Below are positions 38,467 to 46,819 of a DNA stretch of 64,000 nt, piece after piece. Below the pieces are notes generated by a model that ran no database searches, was not told where the DNA came from, and worked only from the letters and a program-made list of their open reading frames with translations. The stretch covers positions 351,121 through 415,120 of the forward strand of contig NZ_LT797710.1 of the NCBI RefSeq assembly GCF_900009135.1, read 5' to 3'. This stretch comes from Planktothrix sp. PCC 11201 (lineage in GTDB: Bacteria; Cyanobacteriota; Cyanobacteriia; Cyanobacteriales; Microcoleaceae). Each line of letters starts with the position of its first letter. The first letter of the stretch is position 1. The translations under genes and the position numbers were made by a program.

Positions 38467-41292
38467 ATGGGTCAATTTGAGGAATCGACCGCATTAGAGC
38501 AACCCATCATGACCTTGGGGCGTGTTCTCCAGACCCTACAAGATGAAGATAATGTTGATGTTTTAATCGAAACGATTTTAAACTATTTGAAAACCGAGTT
38601 TAATTATAGTTTGATTTGGATTAGTTTGTATGATCGTTTAGATCATCGTTTAATTGGCAAAGGGGGAATTACCCCAACGGAAGATAATTGGTTAATTAAA
38701 CAACGATTTATCTTATCTCCTGGGGATTTACTCGAACAGTTAGTGATTCAAATGCGACCTTTAGTTGTCCCCGATCTGCGGTCAGAAACTCGCGCTGGCG
38801 AGTGGCAAAAAGCTGCCCAAGCCTTCAATATTCAGGGATCAATTTTATTTCCCATGCGCTATAAAGATCGGTGTTTTGGTGTCGTCTTATTAGGATCAAC
38901 GGAGTGGGGAATTTCTCCGAGTTCGACGGAAAAAGAACTAATTTCAATGGTTTTAGGAACCTTAGCGGCTTCTTTATTCCAAATTGAAACCACTTGGATG
39001 TATCAACAAACTAAACGACCTGACCAACCTTTTTTGAAACTTTTAACTCAATTTAGAACCCTAAATACTTTAGATCGATGTTTGGAAGTGGCGGTGGAAA
39101 CCACCCATGAATTTATTGAACCCACCCGCACTAATGTCTATTGGTATTATCGAGAAGGGCGTTATTTTTGGCGCCGGGCGAGTAATCAACAAAAACTTCC
39201 CAGTGTCAGTTTAATGAAACAAGCTGCTTCGGGAGTAACAGTACAGGATTTAGGAGAGTTTTATCAAGCGTTAATTTCCGATCATTTAGTGTCCATTGGA
39301 GAGTCTTATAGTTCCTTAAGAGCGGATACAACGGAACGATTAATGGAGAAAATTCGCGCCCGTTCCCTATTAGCGGTTCCGATTCTTTTTAATCAAGAAA
39401 TGTTAGGATTTATTGCGGTTGAAGGTCAAAATCCCAGGATTTGGCAGGAAAATGAAAAACAATTTTTGCGAGGTGTGGGGCAATTAATTTCCTTAACCGC
39501 CCCCTTAGCGGAAATGGAAGTTAAAATTCGACAAGCGGAACTGGATCAGTCCCTGACGGCTAAAGTTACCCGTGCGATTGTGGATGATCAAGATTGGCAA
39601 CTTTCTTTAAAAACTACCGCTAATTTGTTGTGTCAGCGATTAAATACGGGACGATTTTTATTAATTAAACGTCATCTTAAAACGGCAAAATTTGAGATTA
39701 TTTATCAATATTATCCTTTAAATAGAAACGCAATTTTTTCGCCCTTAGATTCTCTGACTTCCCAAGATTGGCAATCTTTAAAAAATGAGAATGAACTTTT
39801 GCTAATTGAAAATTATGATGAAGATGAAAAATTAAAACCTTGGCGCAATCAACTTCGGGATGCGGGAGTAAAATCGCTAATACTTTGTCCAATTAATTCC
39901 TGTTTAACTACGGAAAAAGATCAACAGGAAAAAATATCTCAGGAGTTATTATTAATTGGTCATGAATCTCCTAGAACTTGGGATCGAGCCGAACAAGAAT
40001 TAGTTAAAATTGTCAGTAAACAATTGAGCGTGAGTTTACGTCAGTGGCAATTAAATCAACGGATTAAATCTCAGGAAGAATTTAATCAAGCCTTGGATTG
40101 TTGTTGGTCAATCTTGAAAAATACTAATAAATTACAACAATTAGAAAAACAATTTATAGAAAAAATATCGGAATTTTTAAAAAGTCCTTTAGTTGTATTA
40201 TTAACATGGAATGAAGGAGAAAAAAGAGCAAAATTAGTCAATTATGCTGCTCATCAATCGGAATTATTACTTAACTCTGATCGATTAATTTCTATAGCTA
40301 AAGATCCTCTAATTCAACACGCTTTATTAACAAAAGAATTGTTTTTCTGGCCTGTAAATGAGTTGTCTGCGTACACTAGACAATGGTTTACTAGCGCTGT
40401 CGATAAAATTTTAGTTATGACCCTTAAAACAGCTTCTGAACACAATCCTACAGGTCTTTTAATTATTGCTGATCCCGAAAAAATTCAAACCGAATCAGGA
40501 CTATCTTTAACGATGCTCAATTCCTTGGTCACCCAATTTTCCTGGTCACGTCGGTATTTAAGGATTCAAGATGTTTTAAAAACTCAACATGAAGAATTAC
40601 AATGGCTGAATTGGTATAAACAAAGGCGCTTAGAAGAATTCTATCGAACCGTAGGCGGAGGATTGAAACAATTAAACGAATTAAATCAATCTCCGTTTCA
40701 ATCAACCGATCCCCAAAAAACACAACTTTCCCATTTACGCTATCAACAATTATTGCGTCAAATGGGCAGTGCTTTAGCTTCCACCAGTTCCTTAATTAAA
40801 CAGGAACAATGGCGACTTCATCATCAAAATGATATTATTCCGATTACGAATTTATTGCGCAGGGTGCGAGAACGAATTAATGCTATTATTAGAAACAAAC
40901 AAATCCAATTAGTTGTTAAACAACAGGAAAACTTTAATGTTATTGGCGATCATATTAAACTAGAACTTGTTTTTTATGAAATCCTCTTAACTACCTGTCA
41001 CCGGGCGGAACCGGGTGGCATCATTGAGATAATCACTCAACCTTTAAATGATCATCAATTAGAACTGATGATTACAGATTATGGTATAATCAATCCTCAA
41101 CTGATTCTTGAGTTAAAAATCGGTCATTCTCCCGATTTACTCGCTCCCTCTCCCCTATCTTCTCCCCCAGGTCAACAGCTTTTAATTTGTCAACAAATGT
41201 TAGAAAAAATGGCAGGAAAATTCCTAATAGAATCAGGAGAAAATCAACAAATTATAACTCGGATTATTTTAACCTTATCTCCGGCAAGCTAG
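38467..41292 (+). CDS. GAF-domain sensor protein with degenerate histidine-kinase-like C terminus
   Basis: This 941-residue protein has two or three GAF-like domains (about 35-180, 200-350, and more divergent ones to 530 and 690), each with hydrophobic strands such as GSILFPMRYKDRCFGVVLLGS. After a coiled-coil stretch (about 700-740) comes a helix pair and an ATPase-like fold (VIGDHIKLELVFYEILLTTCHRA near 820) in which the N box and G boxes are weak. It is therefore probably a sensory scaffold, not an active kinase. Gln/Leu-rich helices are common. It lies upstream of recN; the two genes are 113 bases apart. Confidence 0.75.
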   Translation: MGQFEESTALEQPIMTLGRVLQTLQDEDNVDVLIETILNYLKTEFNYSLIWISLYDRLDHRLIGKGGITPTEDNWLIKQRFILSPGDLLEQLVIQMRPLVVPDLRSETRAGEWQKAAQAFNIQGSILFPMRYKDRCFGVVLLGSTEWGISPSSTEKELISMVLGTLAASLFQIETTWMYQQTKRPDQPFLKLLTQFRTLNTLDRCLEVAVETTHEFIEPTRTNVYWYYREGRYFWRRASNQQKLPSVSLMKQAASGVTVQDLGEFYQALISDHLVSIGESYSSLRADTTERLMEKIRARSLLAVPILFNQEMLGFIAVEGQNPRIWQENEKQFLRGVGQLISLTAPLAEMEVKIRQAELDQSLTAKVTRAIVDDQDWQLSLKTTANLLCQRLNTGRFLLIKRHLKTAKFEIIYQYYPLNRNAIFSPLDSLTSQDWQSLKNENELLLIENYDEDEKLKPWRNQLRDAGVKSLILCPINSCLTTEKDQQEKISQELLLIGHESPRTWDRAEQELVKIVSKQLSVSLRQWQLNQRIKSQEEFNQALDCCWSILKNTNKLQQLEKQFIEKISEFLKSPLVVLLTWNEGEKRAKLVNYAAHQSELLLNSDRLISIAKDPLIQHALLTKELFFWPVNELSAYTRQWFTSAVDKILVMTLKTASEHNPTGLLIIADPEKIQTESGLSLTMLNSLVTQFSWSRRYLRIQDVLKTQHEELQWLNWYKQRRLEEFYRTVGGGLKQLNELNQSPFQSTDPQKTQLSHLRYQQLLRQMGSALASTSSLIKQEQWRLHHQNDIIPITNLLRRVRERINAIIRNKQIQLVVKQQENFNVIGDHIKLELVFYEILLTTCHRAEPGGIIEIITQPLNDHQLELMITDYGIINPQLILELKIGHSPDLLAPSPLSSPPGQQLLICQQMLEKMAGKFLIESGENQQIITRIILTLSPAS

Positions 41293-41405
41293 ATCAATGA
41301 TTTACTAATAACTTTTAAGGGCAAGTTGCTCAAGATTAAGGTAATAAATATAGAACTTGCTCCTAAAACTGATAACTGATGACTGATCACTGATAACTGT
41401 TTATT

Positions 41406-43130
41406 ATGTTGCTTTCCCTGAGAATAGAAAACTTTGCTTTAATTGATCATTTAGATTTAGATTTGGGTACGGGTTTAAATGTATTTACCGGAGAAACCGG
41501 AGCCGGAAAATCGATTATTTTAGATGCGGTTGATGCGATTTTAGGGGGAAAAGTAGACCGCCGTTCCATTAGAACCGGAGCCACCCGATCCCTATTAGAA
41601 GCCACATTTGAGATGGACAAAAAATGGTTTAACTGGTTAATAGAACAAGAAATTGATTTAGTCGATGGCAGTTTAATTGTTTGTAGTCGAGAAGTGGTCA
41701 TTACCGGGGATAAACTGCGCAGTCGCTCTCGGGTTAATGGGGTATTAGTTAATCGCAAATTAATTGAACAACTGCGCGATCGCTTAATTGAAATTACCGC
41801 CCAAGGACAAACCTTACAACTCGGTCAACCCGAACTCCAACAGGAATGGTTAGATCTCTATGGAGGTCAACCCTTAATTAAAGCCAGAAAAGCCGTAGCA
41901 TCGACCTATACCCAAGCCCAAACCTGTAGTCAGGCCTTAGAAAAACGCCGTCAATTTGAACAGCAACGCCTACAGCGATTAGATTTATTAACATATCAAA
42001 TTCGAGAATTAGATGCAGCTACTTTAACCACAGCCGACGAATTAGAACAATTACAAATTGAACATCAACGACTGAATCATATTGTAGAACTTCAACAACA
42101 AAGTTATCAAATTTATCAAGCCCTATATCAAAGTGAAACCGGGTTAGCTGCGGCGGATTTATTAAGCCAAGCGGAAAATAAACTCAGTGATTTAGTGGAA
42201 TATGATCCCCAACTCCAACCGATTTTAGAAATTGTCAGTGAGGCAGTCGCCCAAATTACCGAAGCCGGAAGACAAATTGGCAGTTATGGTGAACAATTAG
42301 AATCCGATCCCCAACGGTTAGAAGAAGTAGAAGATCGCATTCGAGACTTAAAACAAATTTGTCGCAAATATGGACAAACTTTAGAAGAAGTGATCGAATA
42401 TTATCAACGCATTCAAGACGAATTAAAAGAATTAGAAGATGAAGATCAATCGATTGAATCTTTAGAACAGACCTATCAACAGGCGCTTCAAGCCCTAAAA
42501 GAAACCTGTCAACATCTAACTGACCTGCGCCAAAAAGCCGCCCATCAATTGGAAACCCATTTGCTAAAAGAACTCAAACCTTTAGCAATGAATAATGTTA
42601 AATTTAAAGCAGAAATTCATCCGATTTCCCCAACCGCTATGGGGGCGGATCAGATCCAATTTTGCTTTAGTCCCAACCCCGGAGAACCCCTGCAACCCTT
42701 GGGGGCGATCGCATCGGGAGGAGAAATGAGTCGGTTTCTCTTGGCCTTGAAAGCCTGTTTTTCCCAAATTGCCGGGTCAGGAACTTTGGTATTTGATGAA
42801 ATTGACGTCGGGGTATCGGGACGAGTGGCCACCGCCATTGCCCAGAAACTCCACCAACTCAGTCAGCGCCATCAAGTCCTCTGTGTCACCCACCAGCCCC
42901 TAGTTGCAGCCATGGGAGATCATCATTTTCGGGTGCTCAAGGAAACCATCCAAACCGACTCAGAGCTTAATTCCCAGGCTCCAGAAACCCGCACCGTCGT
43001 CCGGGTGACTCAGTTAACTTCCCCCCAACGTCGGGAAGAATTGGCTCAATTGGCCAGTGGAGAATCGGCCCAAGAAGCGATCGCTTTTGCTGAGTCCCTC
43101 TTGACCCAAGCTGCGTTGATGAAGAATTAG
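41406..43130 (+). CDS. recN: DNA repair protein RecN
   Basis: This 574-residue SMC-like ATPase acts in double-strand break repair. Walker A is TGETGAGKSIILDA at about 29-42. A long coiled-coil middle (about 160-370) follows. The C-terminal head has the signature SGGEMSRFLLALK and Walker B LVFDEIDVGVSGRVA, then the H-loop VTHQPLVAAMGDHH. All parts are in normal order and the length is normal. A G-rich repeat starts directly after the stop codon and marks the left edge of the accessory island. Confidence 0.95.
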   Translation: MLLSLRIENFALIDHLDLDLGTGLNVFTGETGAGKSIILDAVDAILGGKVDRRSIRTGATRSLLEATFEMDKKWFNWLIEQEIDLVDGSLIVCSREVVITGDKLRSRSRVNGVLVNRKLIEQLRDRLIEITAQGQTLQLGQPELQQEWLDLYGGQPLIKARKAVASTYTQAQTCSQALEKRRQFEQQRLQRLDLLTYQIRELDAATLTTADELEQLQIEHQRLNHIVELQQQSYQIYQALYQSETGLAAADLLSQAENKLSDLVEYDPQLQPILEIVSEAVAQITEAGRQIGSYGEQLESDPQRLEEVEDRIRDLKQICRKYGQTLEEVIEYYQRIQDELKELEDEDQSIESLEQTYQQALQALKETCQHLTDLRQKAAHQLETHLLKELKPLAMNNVKFKAEIHPISPTAMGADQIQFCFSPNPGEPLQPLGAIASGGEMSRFLLALKACFSQIAGSGTLVFDEIDVGVSGRVATAIAQKLHQLSQRHQVLCVTHQPLVAAMGDHHFRVLKETIQTDSELNSQAPETRTVVRVTQLTSPQRREELAQLASGESAQEAIAFAESLLTQAALMKN

Positions 43131-43164
43131 GGAGTAGGGGGCAGGGGGAGCAGGGGAGGCAGGG
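43131..43164. repeat. G-rich short tandem repeat
   Basis: After the recN stop there is a run of GGGGGCA/GGGGGAGCA/GGGGAGGCA units. The same units recur at 63944-64000, and their complement is found at 27953-28004. It abuts the left Uma2 direct repeat. Confidence 0.7.
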
Positions 43165-43814
43165 AATATAATATATAATGGGATATGAGATAGTTAAAAT
43201 TTCTTCCTGAACATTGAATGAGGATAGGACTATGAATGCTTTAACTGTCAATTTAAAATCCTTAATAGAAATGACTGATGAGCAGTTTTTTCAGCTATGT
43301 CAAAACAACCGGGAATTGAGATTTGAAAGAAATGCAAATGGAGAGTTAATAATTATGCCACCAACGGGAGGAGAAACCGGAAACAAAAATGCGAGAATTA
43401 CTCAACAGGTCATGAATTGGACTGATGCTGATGGTACTGGCATTGCTTTTGATTCTTCGACTTGTTTTAAATTGCCTAATGGTGCAGATCGTTCTCCTGA
43501 TGCTTCTTGGATCAAGTTAGAAAGATGGGATGCTTTAACGGATGAGGAAAAACAAAAGTTTCCCCCTATTTGTCCTGATTTTGTAATTGAGTTACTTTCT
43601 CCTAGTGATAGTTTGAAGACTACACAGGAAAAGATGAGGGAATATATAGATAATGGTCTGCGTTTGGGTATATTAATTAATCGGAAATCTCGTCAAGTAG
43701 AGATTTATAGACCAGGAAAAGAGGTTGAGGTTTTAGATTCTCCTGCTACGGTTTCAGGGGAAGATGTTTTAAAGGGTTTTGTGTTAAATTTGGGGATGAT
43801 TTGGTAAAATTATA
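43165..43814 (+). repeat. Left copy of a 650-bp direct repeat containing a Uma2 gene
   Basis: The segment from about 70 bases upstream of the Uma2 start codon (AATATAATATATAATGGGAT) to just past its stop is nearly identical to 47291-47940. Differences cluster in one tract of about 70 bases inside the gene. The repeats are in the same orientation and 4.1 kb apart, so recombination between them could delete or duplicate the intervening island. Confidence 0.85.
43232..43807 (+). CDS. Uma2 family (DUF820) PD-(D/E)XK endonuclease-like protein, copy 1
   Basis: This 191-residue protein starts at ATG giving MNALTVNLKSLIEM; the frame is open for 18 more bases. The Uma2/DUF820 blocks are clear: RNANGELIIMPPTGGETG, DSSTCFKLPNGADRSPDASWIK, CPDFVIELLSPSD and the final VEIYRPGKEVE. 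The D (DASWI) and ExL (IELLSP) acidic residues of the nuclease-like core are present. Members are abundant in cyanobacteria and may be remnants of mobile or defence systems. It differs from copy 2 mainly over residues about 50-72 and is otherwise nearly identical. Confidence 0.85.
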   Translation: MNALTVNLKSLIEMTDEQFFQLCQNNRELRFERNANGELIIMPPTGGETGNKNARITQQVMNWTDADGTGIAFDSSTCFKLPNGADRSPDASWIKLERWDALTDEEKQKFPPICPDFVIELLSPSDSLKTTQEKMREYIDNGLRLGILINRKSRQVEIYRPGKEVEVLDSPATVSGEDVLKGFVLNLGMIW

Positions 43815-43854
43815 TAGGTATTTATTTTTACACCTTAATCAAATAATTTAACTT

Positions 43855-44088
43855 ATGTCTACTACAATTCGTGAAGAACTTCACCAACAGATTGACCGAT
43901 TACCTGATCACATTGTTGAAAAAATTGCCAACTTTACCCGATTAATTGCCACTGAGCCAAACAACATTTTAGAATATACTAATTGGCAAGATGAAGACTG
44001 GCAAAAATTTTCATTAGAGGAATTTTTCAAAGAAGAAGATGAAATTGAATATTCCCTAGCAGATGCTCAAGAAATTTATCAACCATGA
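43855..44088 (+). CDS. Putative antitoxin for the downstream MazF/PemK-like toxin
   Basis: A 77-residue acidic protein whose stop codon overlaps the ATG of the next gene (ATGA). Its first part (REELHQQIDRLPDHIVEKIANFTRLI) is helical and resembles DUF2281-like antitoxins; the C-terminal part is rich in Asp and Glu (WQDEDWQKFSLEEFFKEEDEIEYS). The overlap and the type of product downstream support a type II toxin-antitoxin pair. The DNA-binding class cannot be assigned by eye. Confidence 0.68.
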   Translation: MSTTIREELHQQIDRLPDHIVEKIANFTRLIATEPNNILEYTNWQDEDWQKFSLEEFFKEEDEIEYSLADAQEIYQP

Positions 44089-44426
44089 AACCAGGTGATA
44101 TTGTTCTAATTCGTTTTCCTCAAGCAGACTTGAAATCAGGAAAACTACGTCCAGCTTTAATTATTGCTATTTCACCAAGTCGCCATCGTGATTTATTACT
44201 TGCTTTAATTTCTTCTCGTCTCCATCAAGCTACTCTAGGATTTGACGAAATTATTAATACCTCAGATTCTGACTATATTACTACTGGACTTAAAGTGGCT
44301 TCTTTAATTCGGCTAGGACGATTAACAAGTGTCGAATCATCTGTAATCAATGCACGTTTAGGAAATATCTCACCAGAAAGACTAATACGCATTAAAAATC
44401 TTTTAATCAATTGGCTAAGAAAATAA
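44085..44426 (+). CDS. Type II toxin, MazF/PemK family
   Basis: This 113-residue protein begins MKPGDIVLIRFPQADLKSG-KLRPALII, the N-terminal pattern of MazF/PemK (the PGDI strand, then RPALI). The PemK blocks continue with LLLALISSRLHQ and ASLIRLGRLTSVESSVINARLG. These are sequence-specific endoribonucleases that cut mRNA. The catalytic Arg of the RP motif is present. Its start overlaps the stop of the small acidic gene upstream, as expected of a TA operon. Confidence 0.82.
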   Translation: MKPGDIVLIRFPQADLKSGKLRPALIIAISPSRHRDLLLALISSRLHQATLGFDEIINTSDSDYITTGLKVASLIRLGRLTSVESSVINARLGNISPERLIRIKNLLINWLRK

Positions 44427-44448
44427 AATTAGTGCGATCGCTTATTGT

Positions 44449-44778
44449 TTAGAAAACTTGATGGCGATATAATTTAGATAAAGACTGTGTAAAAGATGAA
44501 CGAGGTTGAATCGTCTTTTGAATTTCTTCTCCAGCTAACTCTTCGGCTAGGCGTAACTCATAAGCTTTTTGCAAATTAAGCCATAGTTCTGCACCCGTGC
44601 CAAACCATCGTCCTAGACGTAATGCCGTGTCAGCAGTAATACCTCTTTGCCCTTTGAGAATTTGCGTAATCCGATTTGTCGGTATATGGAGCGATCGCGC
44701 TAATTCTGATGCACTAATCCCAAGCTCTTTTAGTTCATCAGATAAGATTTCGCCAGGGTGAATTGCAGGTCTTGCCAT
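44449..44778 (-). CDS. higA: HigA family antitoxin
   Basis: This 109-residue protein is a clear HigA: IHPGEILSDELKELGISASELARSLHIPTNRITQILKGQRGITADTALRLGRWFGTGAELWLNLQ, with the HTH at about residues 20-50. It normally neutralises HigB and represses its operon. The usual higB partner lies upstream on the same strand but only its C terminus remains. The C-terminal 25 residues of HigA are longer than in most relatives. Confidence 0.92.
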   Translation of the reverse strand: MARPAIHPGEILSDELKELGISASELARSLHIPTNRITQILKGQRGITADTALRLGRWFGTGAELWLNLQKAYELRLAEELAGEEIQKTIQPRSSFTQSLSKLYRHQVF

Positions 44779-44792
44779 AGTTGTTTTCTCCT

Positions 44793-44879
44793 TTAGTGAT
44801 AATCGACAATTTCGATATTAAATGGGCGATTTTCTGTTTCTGTCCACTCAAAACAAATACGCCATTTGTCATTTATGAT
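44793..44879 (-). pseudogene. higB: Truncated higB toxin remnant
   Basis: Fourteen bases before higA, the minus strand encodes INDKWRICFEWTE and then EIVDYH before a stop codon, the C-terminal end of HigB/RelE-family toxins (usually INDQWRICF...VEIVDYH). A complete HigB has about 92 residues; only about 28 can be matched. The frame continues upstream as RHFYEKPSFENF, which does not look like HigB. The toxin is therefore truncated at its N-terminal side, which faces the actin gene. This suggests the island junction near 44880-44900. Confidence 0.72.
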
Positions 44880-44961
44880 GAAGTTCTCAAATGAAGGTTT
44901 TTCGTAAAAATGCCTTTGGGTGGGTTAAGAAATAAAAAGATATATTGAGAAGTGCTGAATC

Positions 44962-45019
44962 TTGGTTATCATGTAACCTACAAGATAATTGATAGTTAAC
45001 CACAACTAAAAATCAGGAG
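44962..45019 (+). promoter_or_regulatory. Bacterial promoter and ribosome-binding site of the actin gene
   Basis: TTGGTT at 44962-44967 and GATAAT at 44984-44989 are separated by 16 bases and fit a sigma-70-type promoter. AGGAG at 45015-45019 lies six bases before the actin ATG. The eukaryote-derived gene therefore has bacterial expression signals. Boxes are read by eye. Confidence 0.5.
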
Positions 45020-45025
45020 AACAAT

Positions 45026-45799
45026 ATGGATTATATGGATTATGCGCCAATTGTAGTTGACTTAGGGGCGAATATGATTAAAGCTGGTTTGGCAGGCGAT
45101 GGCAGTCCGCTTGTTGTTCGTCCATATTCAAACACCCCCATGAAACATGGTATGGTTACAAATTGGAATGACATCGAGAAAAATCTTCACCAAACTTTTT
45201 ATCATGAACTCAGAGTAGCACCAGAGGAACATCCCGTATTGATAACGGAAGCGCCTTTGAATCCAAAGACAAATCGAGAAAAACTAACACAGATTTTATT
45301 TGAAACATTTAATGTTCCTGCTATGTATTTAGCGATGCGACCTGTTTTGGCTGTGTGTGGCAGTGGGCGCAGTACGGGAATAGTATTTGATTCCGAAGGC
45401 GACGTAAGTTATGTAGTTCCTGTCTATGAAGGACATGCGCTACCTTATGCTGCTGTTGTTTGGGCAGACGGCAATACAGAATCTAATGGTATTTTTGAAG
45501 ATGTTTATAATTCTATAATGAAATGTGATGTAGATATTCATAAGGATTTGTATGCCAATATCATTTTTTCCGGCGAAGGTACCATGGTTCCAGGCATCGA
45601 TAACACAATGCAAAACAAAATTTCTGCCCTAGCTCCGCCCACCATGAAAATTAAAATTATCGCTGTTCCAGAGCGTGGAATCTTAACATGGCTTGGTGGC
45701 TCAATTTTTGCGTCTTCATCTACTTTTGAACAAATGTGGGTTAGTAAACAGGAATATGACGAATCTGGACCAACTATTATTCATAGAAAATGTTTCTAA
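45026..45799 (+). CDS. Eukaryote-type actin lacking subdomains 2 and 4
   Basis: An intact 257-codon frame is clearly eukaryotic actin, not MreB or Par[37 protein letters not shown] and [16 protein letters not shown] are nearly identical to beta-actin. Alignment by eye: residues 1-33 match actin 1-32; residues 34-170 pick up at actin 69 and run to about 177; residues 178 onward pick up at actin 270 and run to 375. The missing parts, about actin 33-68 and 178-269, equal subdomains 2 and 4. Only subdomains 1 and 3 remain; these form the barbed-end, profilin-binding half. Residues Q137, H161, S14 and K336 (actin numbers) are R, Y, A and G here, so ATP hydrolysis and probably ATP binding are doubtful. 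Microcystis ActM is the known precedent for cyanobacterial actin. Confidence 0.95.
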   Translation: MDYMDYAPIVVDLGANMIKAGLAGDGSPLVVRPYSNTPMKHGMVTNWNDIEKNLHQTFYHELRVAPEEHPVLITEAPLNPKTNREKLTQILFETFNVPAMYLAMRPVLAVCGSGRSTGIVFDSEGDVSYVVPVYEGHALPYAAVVWADGNTESNGIFEDVYNSIMKCDVDIHKDLYANIIFSGEGTMVPGIDNTMQNKISALAPPTMKIKIIAVPERGILTWLGGSIFASSSTFEQMWVSKQEYDESGPTIIHRKCF

Positions 45800-46283
45800 T
45801 GCTCGACTAAATATTGGTCAACAAACAATCCGCCTAGTAAAAATTGAACCGAATGCGGTCTGCTGTTGGGCTTCAATTCACTTTTCGATCATGGAAAATG
45901 ACGAACTAATTAGCCGGGCAGAAGTTATTCAAGTCGATCTAGAGTATTTAGAACAGATGTACAAGGTTTGTGGGATATCCAATTTATTAACATTGCCGTG
46001 ATTTCGGGGCAAAGGATATGGCAAACAAATCGTTAAAGTAGCGACGGATTATATCCTATGCAACGATGTTGATCTTGGGTTACTTTTTTGCGAACCTCGG
46101 CTTGAATCGTTTTATGCTTCAAACGGCTGGGAAGCACAGAACAATTCTGTCACCAGAATTGGCTCATCTACCAATTACCAACAGTATGCTAGTATGAGAA
46201 TGATCTTGTTGGTTTCTGACAAGGGTAAAAATCTGTGTGCGAATTTTGAAAATTCCCCCATGTATTTTCAACGTATATGGTAA
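45693..46283 (+). pseudogene. GNAT acetyltransferase interrupted by an in-frame TGA
   Basis: In the frame +1 to actin, an open reading frame overlapping the actin 3' end encodes a GNAT N-acetyltransferase. It runs through RLNIGQQTIRLVKIEPNAV and LEYLEQMYKVCGISNLLTLP and then meets TGA at 45999-46001. Immediately beyond, FRGKGYGKQIVKVATDYI continues motif A, the acetyl-CoA P-loop, and the frame runs on to TAA at 46281. The stop replaces one residue in P-x-FRGKGYG, so one nonsense mutation explains it. The true start is unclear; the first residues overlap actin and are not family-like. It lies between actin and profilin in the same orientation. Confidence 0.82.
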
Positions 46284-46328
46284 ACTAAAAACTAAACTAA
46301 AAACTAATTAAATTAAAGAGGTGTTTAT

Positions 46329-46748
46329 ATGTCTTGGGACAGTTATCTTGACAATTTGTGTGCACAATCAAATGATTCCACAGGGAAAGCTCACTGTGGG
46401 AAAGCAGCTATTATTTCTCTAGATGGTGGAGCATCATGGACTAGCCCAAATCATCCATATGGTATTCAACTTACACCTGCGGAGGGACAGAAAATTGCTC
46501 AAATGATGAAATCAGGTGATTTCTCGTCAGCGCAGGCCAATGGTATCGTGTTAGAAGGTGTGAAATATCAATTCTTGAGAGAGGATGGTAAGGTAGCCTT
46601 CGCAAAAAAGAAAGGTTTTGGCGCGATAACGATACAAAAATCCAAATCGGCTGTTGTTATTGGTCATACGCTAGAAGGCTCACAACAGGGAAACACGAAT
46701 AAAGCAGTGGGTGTTATTGCAGATTATTTAGAAAGTGTGGGAATGTAA
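46329..46748 (+). CDS. Eukaryote-type profilin
   Basis: A complete 139-residue profilin. The N terminus MSWDSYLDNL has the conserved Trp 3 and Tyr 6 of the poly-proline binding surface. KAAIISLDGGASWTSP, then GIVLEGVKYQFLREDG, then KKKGFGAITIQKSKSAVVIGH and the C-terminal helix NKAVGVIADYLESVGM follow the Acanthamoeba/fungal-type profilin order. The length is slightly above the usual 125-132 owing to an N-terminal loop. GAGGTG lies five bases before the ATG. The gene is 45 bases behind the GNAT remnant and 529 bases behind actin in the same orientation, so it is probably on one message. Microcystis PfnM is the known precedent. Confidence 0.95.
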   Translation: MSWDSYLDNLCAQSNDSTGKAHCGKAAIISLDGGASWTSPNHPYGIQLTPAEGQKIAQMMKSGDFSSAQANGIVLEGVKYQFLREDGKVAFAKKKGFGAITIQKSKSAVVIGHTLEGSQQGNTNKAVGVIADYLESVGM

Positions 46749-46819
46749 CAGGATGCCGAGTGCGATCGCTTTTTCTATCACTTCTGAATACCCAAAATTC
46801 TATGCTTTAATTCTGAATT

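Noticed and set aside
44793..44900. A complete higB toxin
   Set aside because: Only the C-terminal 28 or so codons match; the upstream frame is not toxin-like.
45693..45780. The ORF before the GNAT remnant, overlapping the actin 3' end
   Set aside because: The first 29 residues are read in a second frame over conserved actin codons and have no GNAT similarity; they are a frame shadow, not a real N terminus.
45026..45799. MreB, ParM or other bacterial actin-like protein
   Set aside because: Long identical stretches to eukaryotic actin and the HRKCF terminus exclude prokaryotic actin families.
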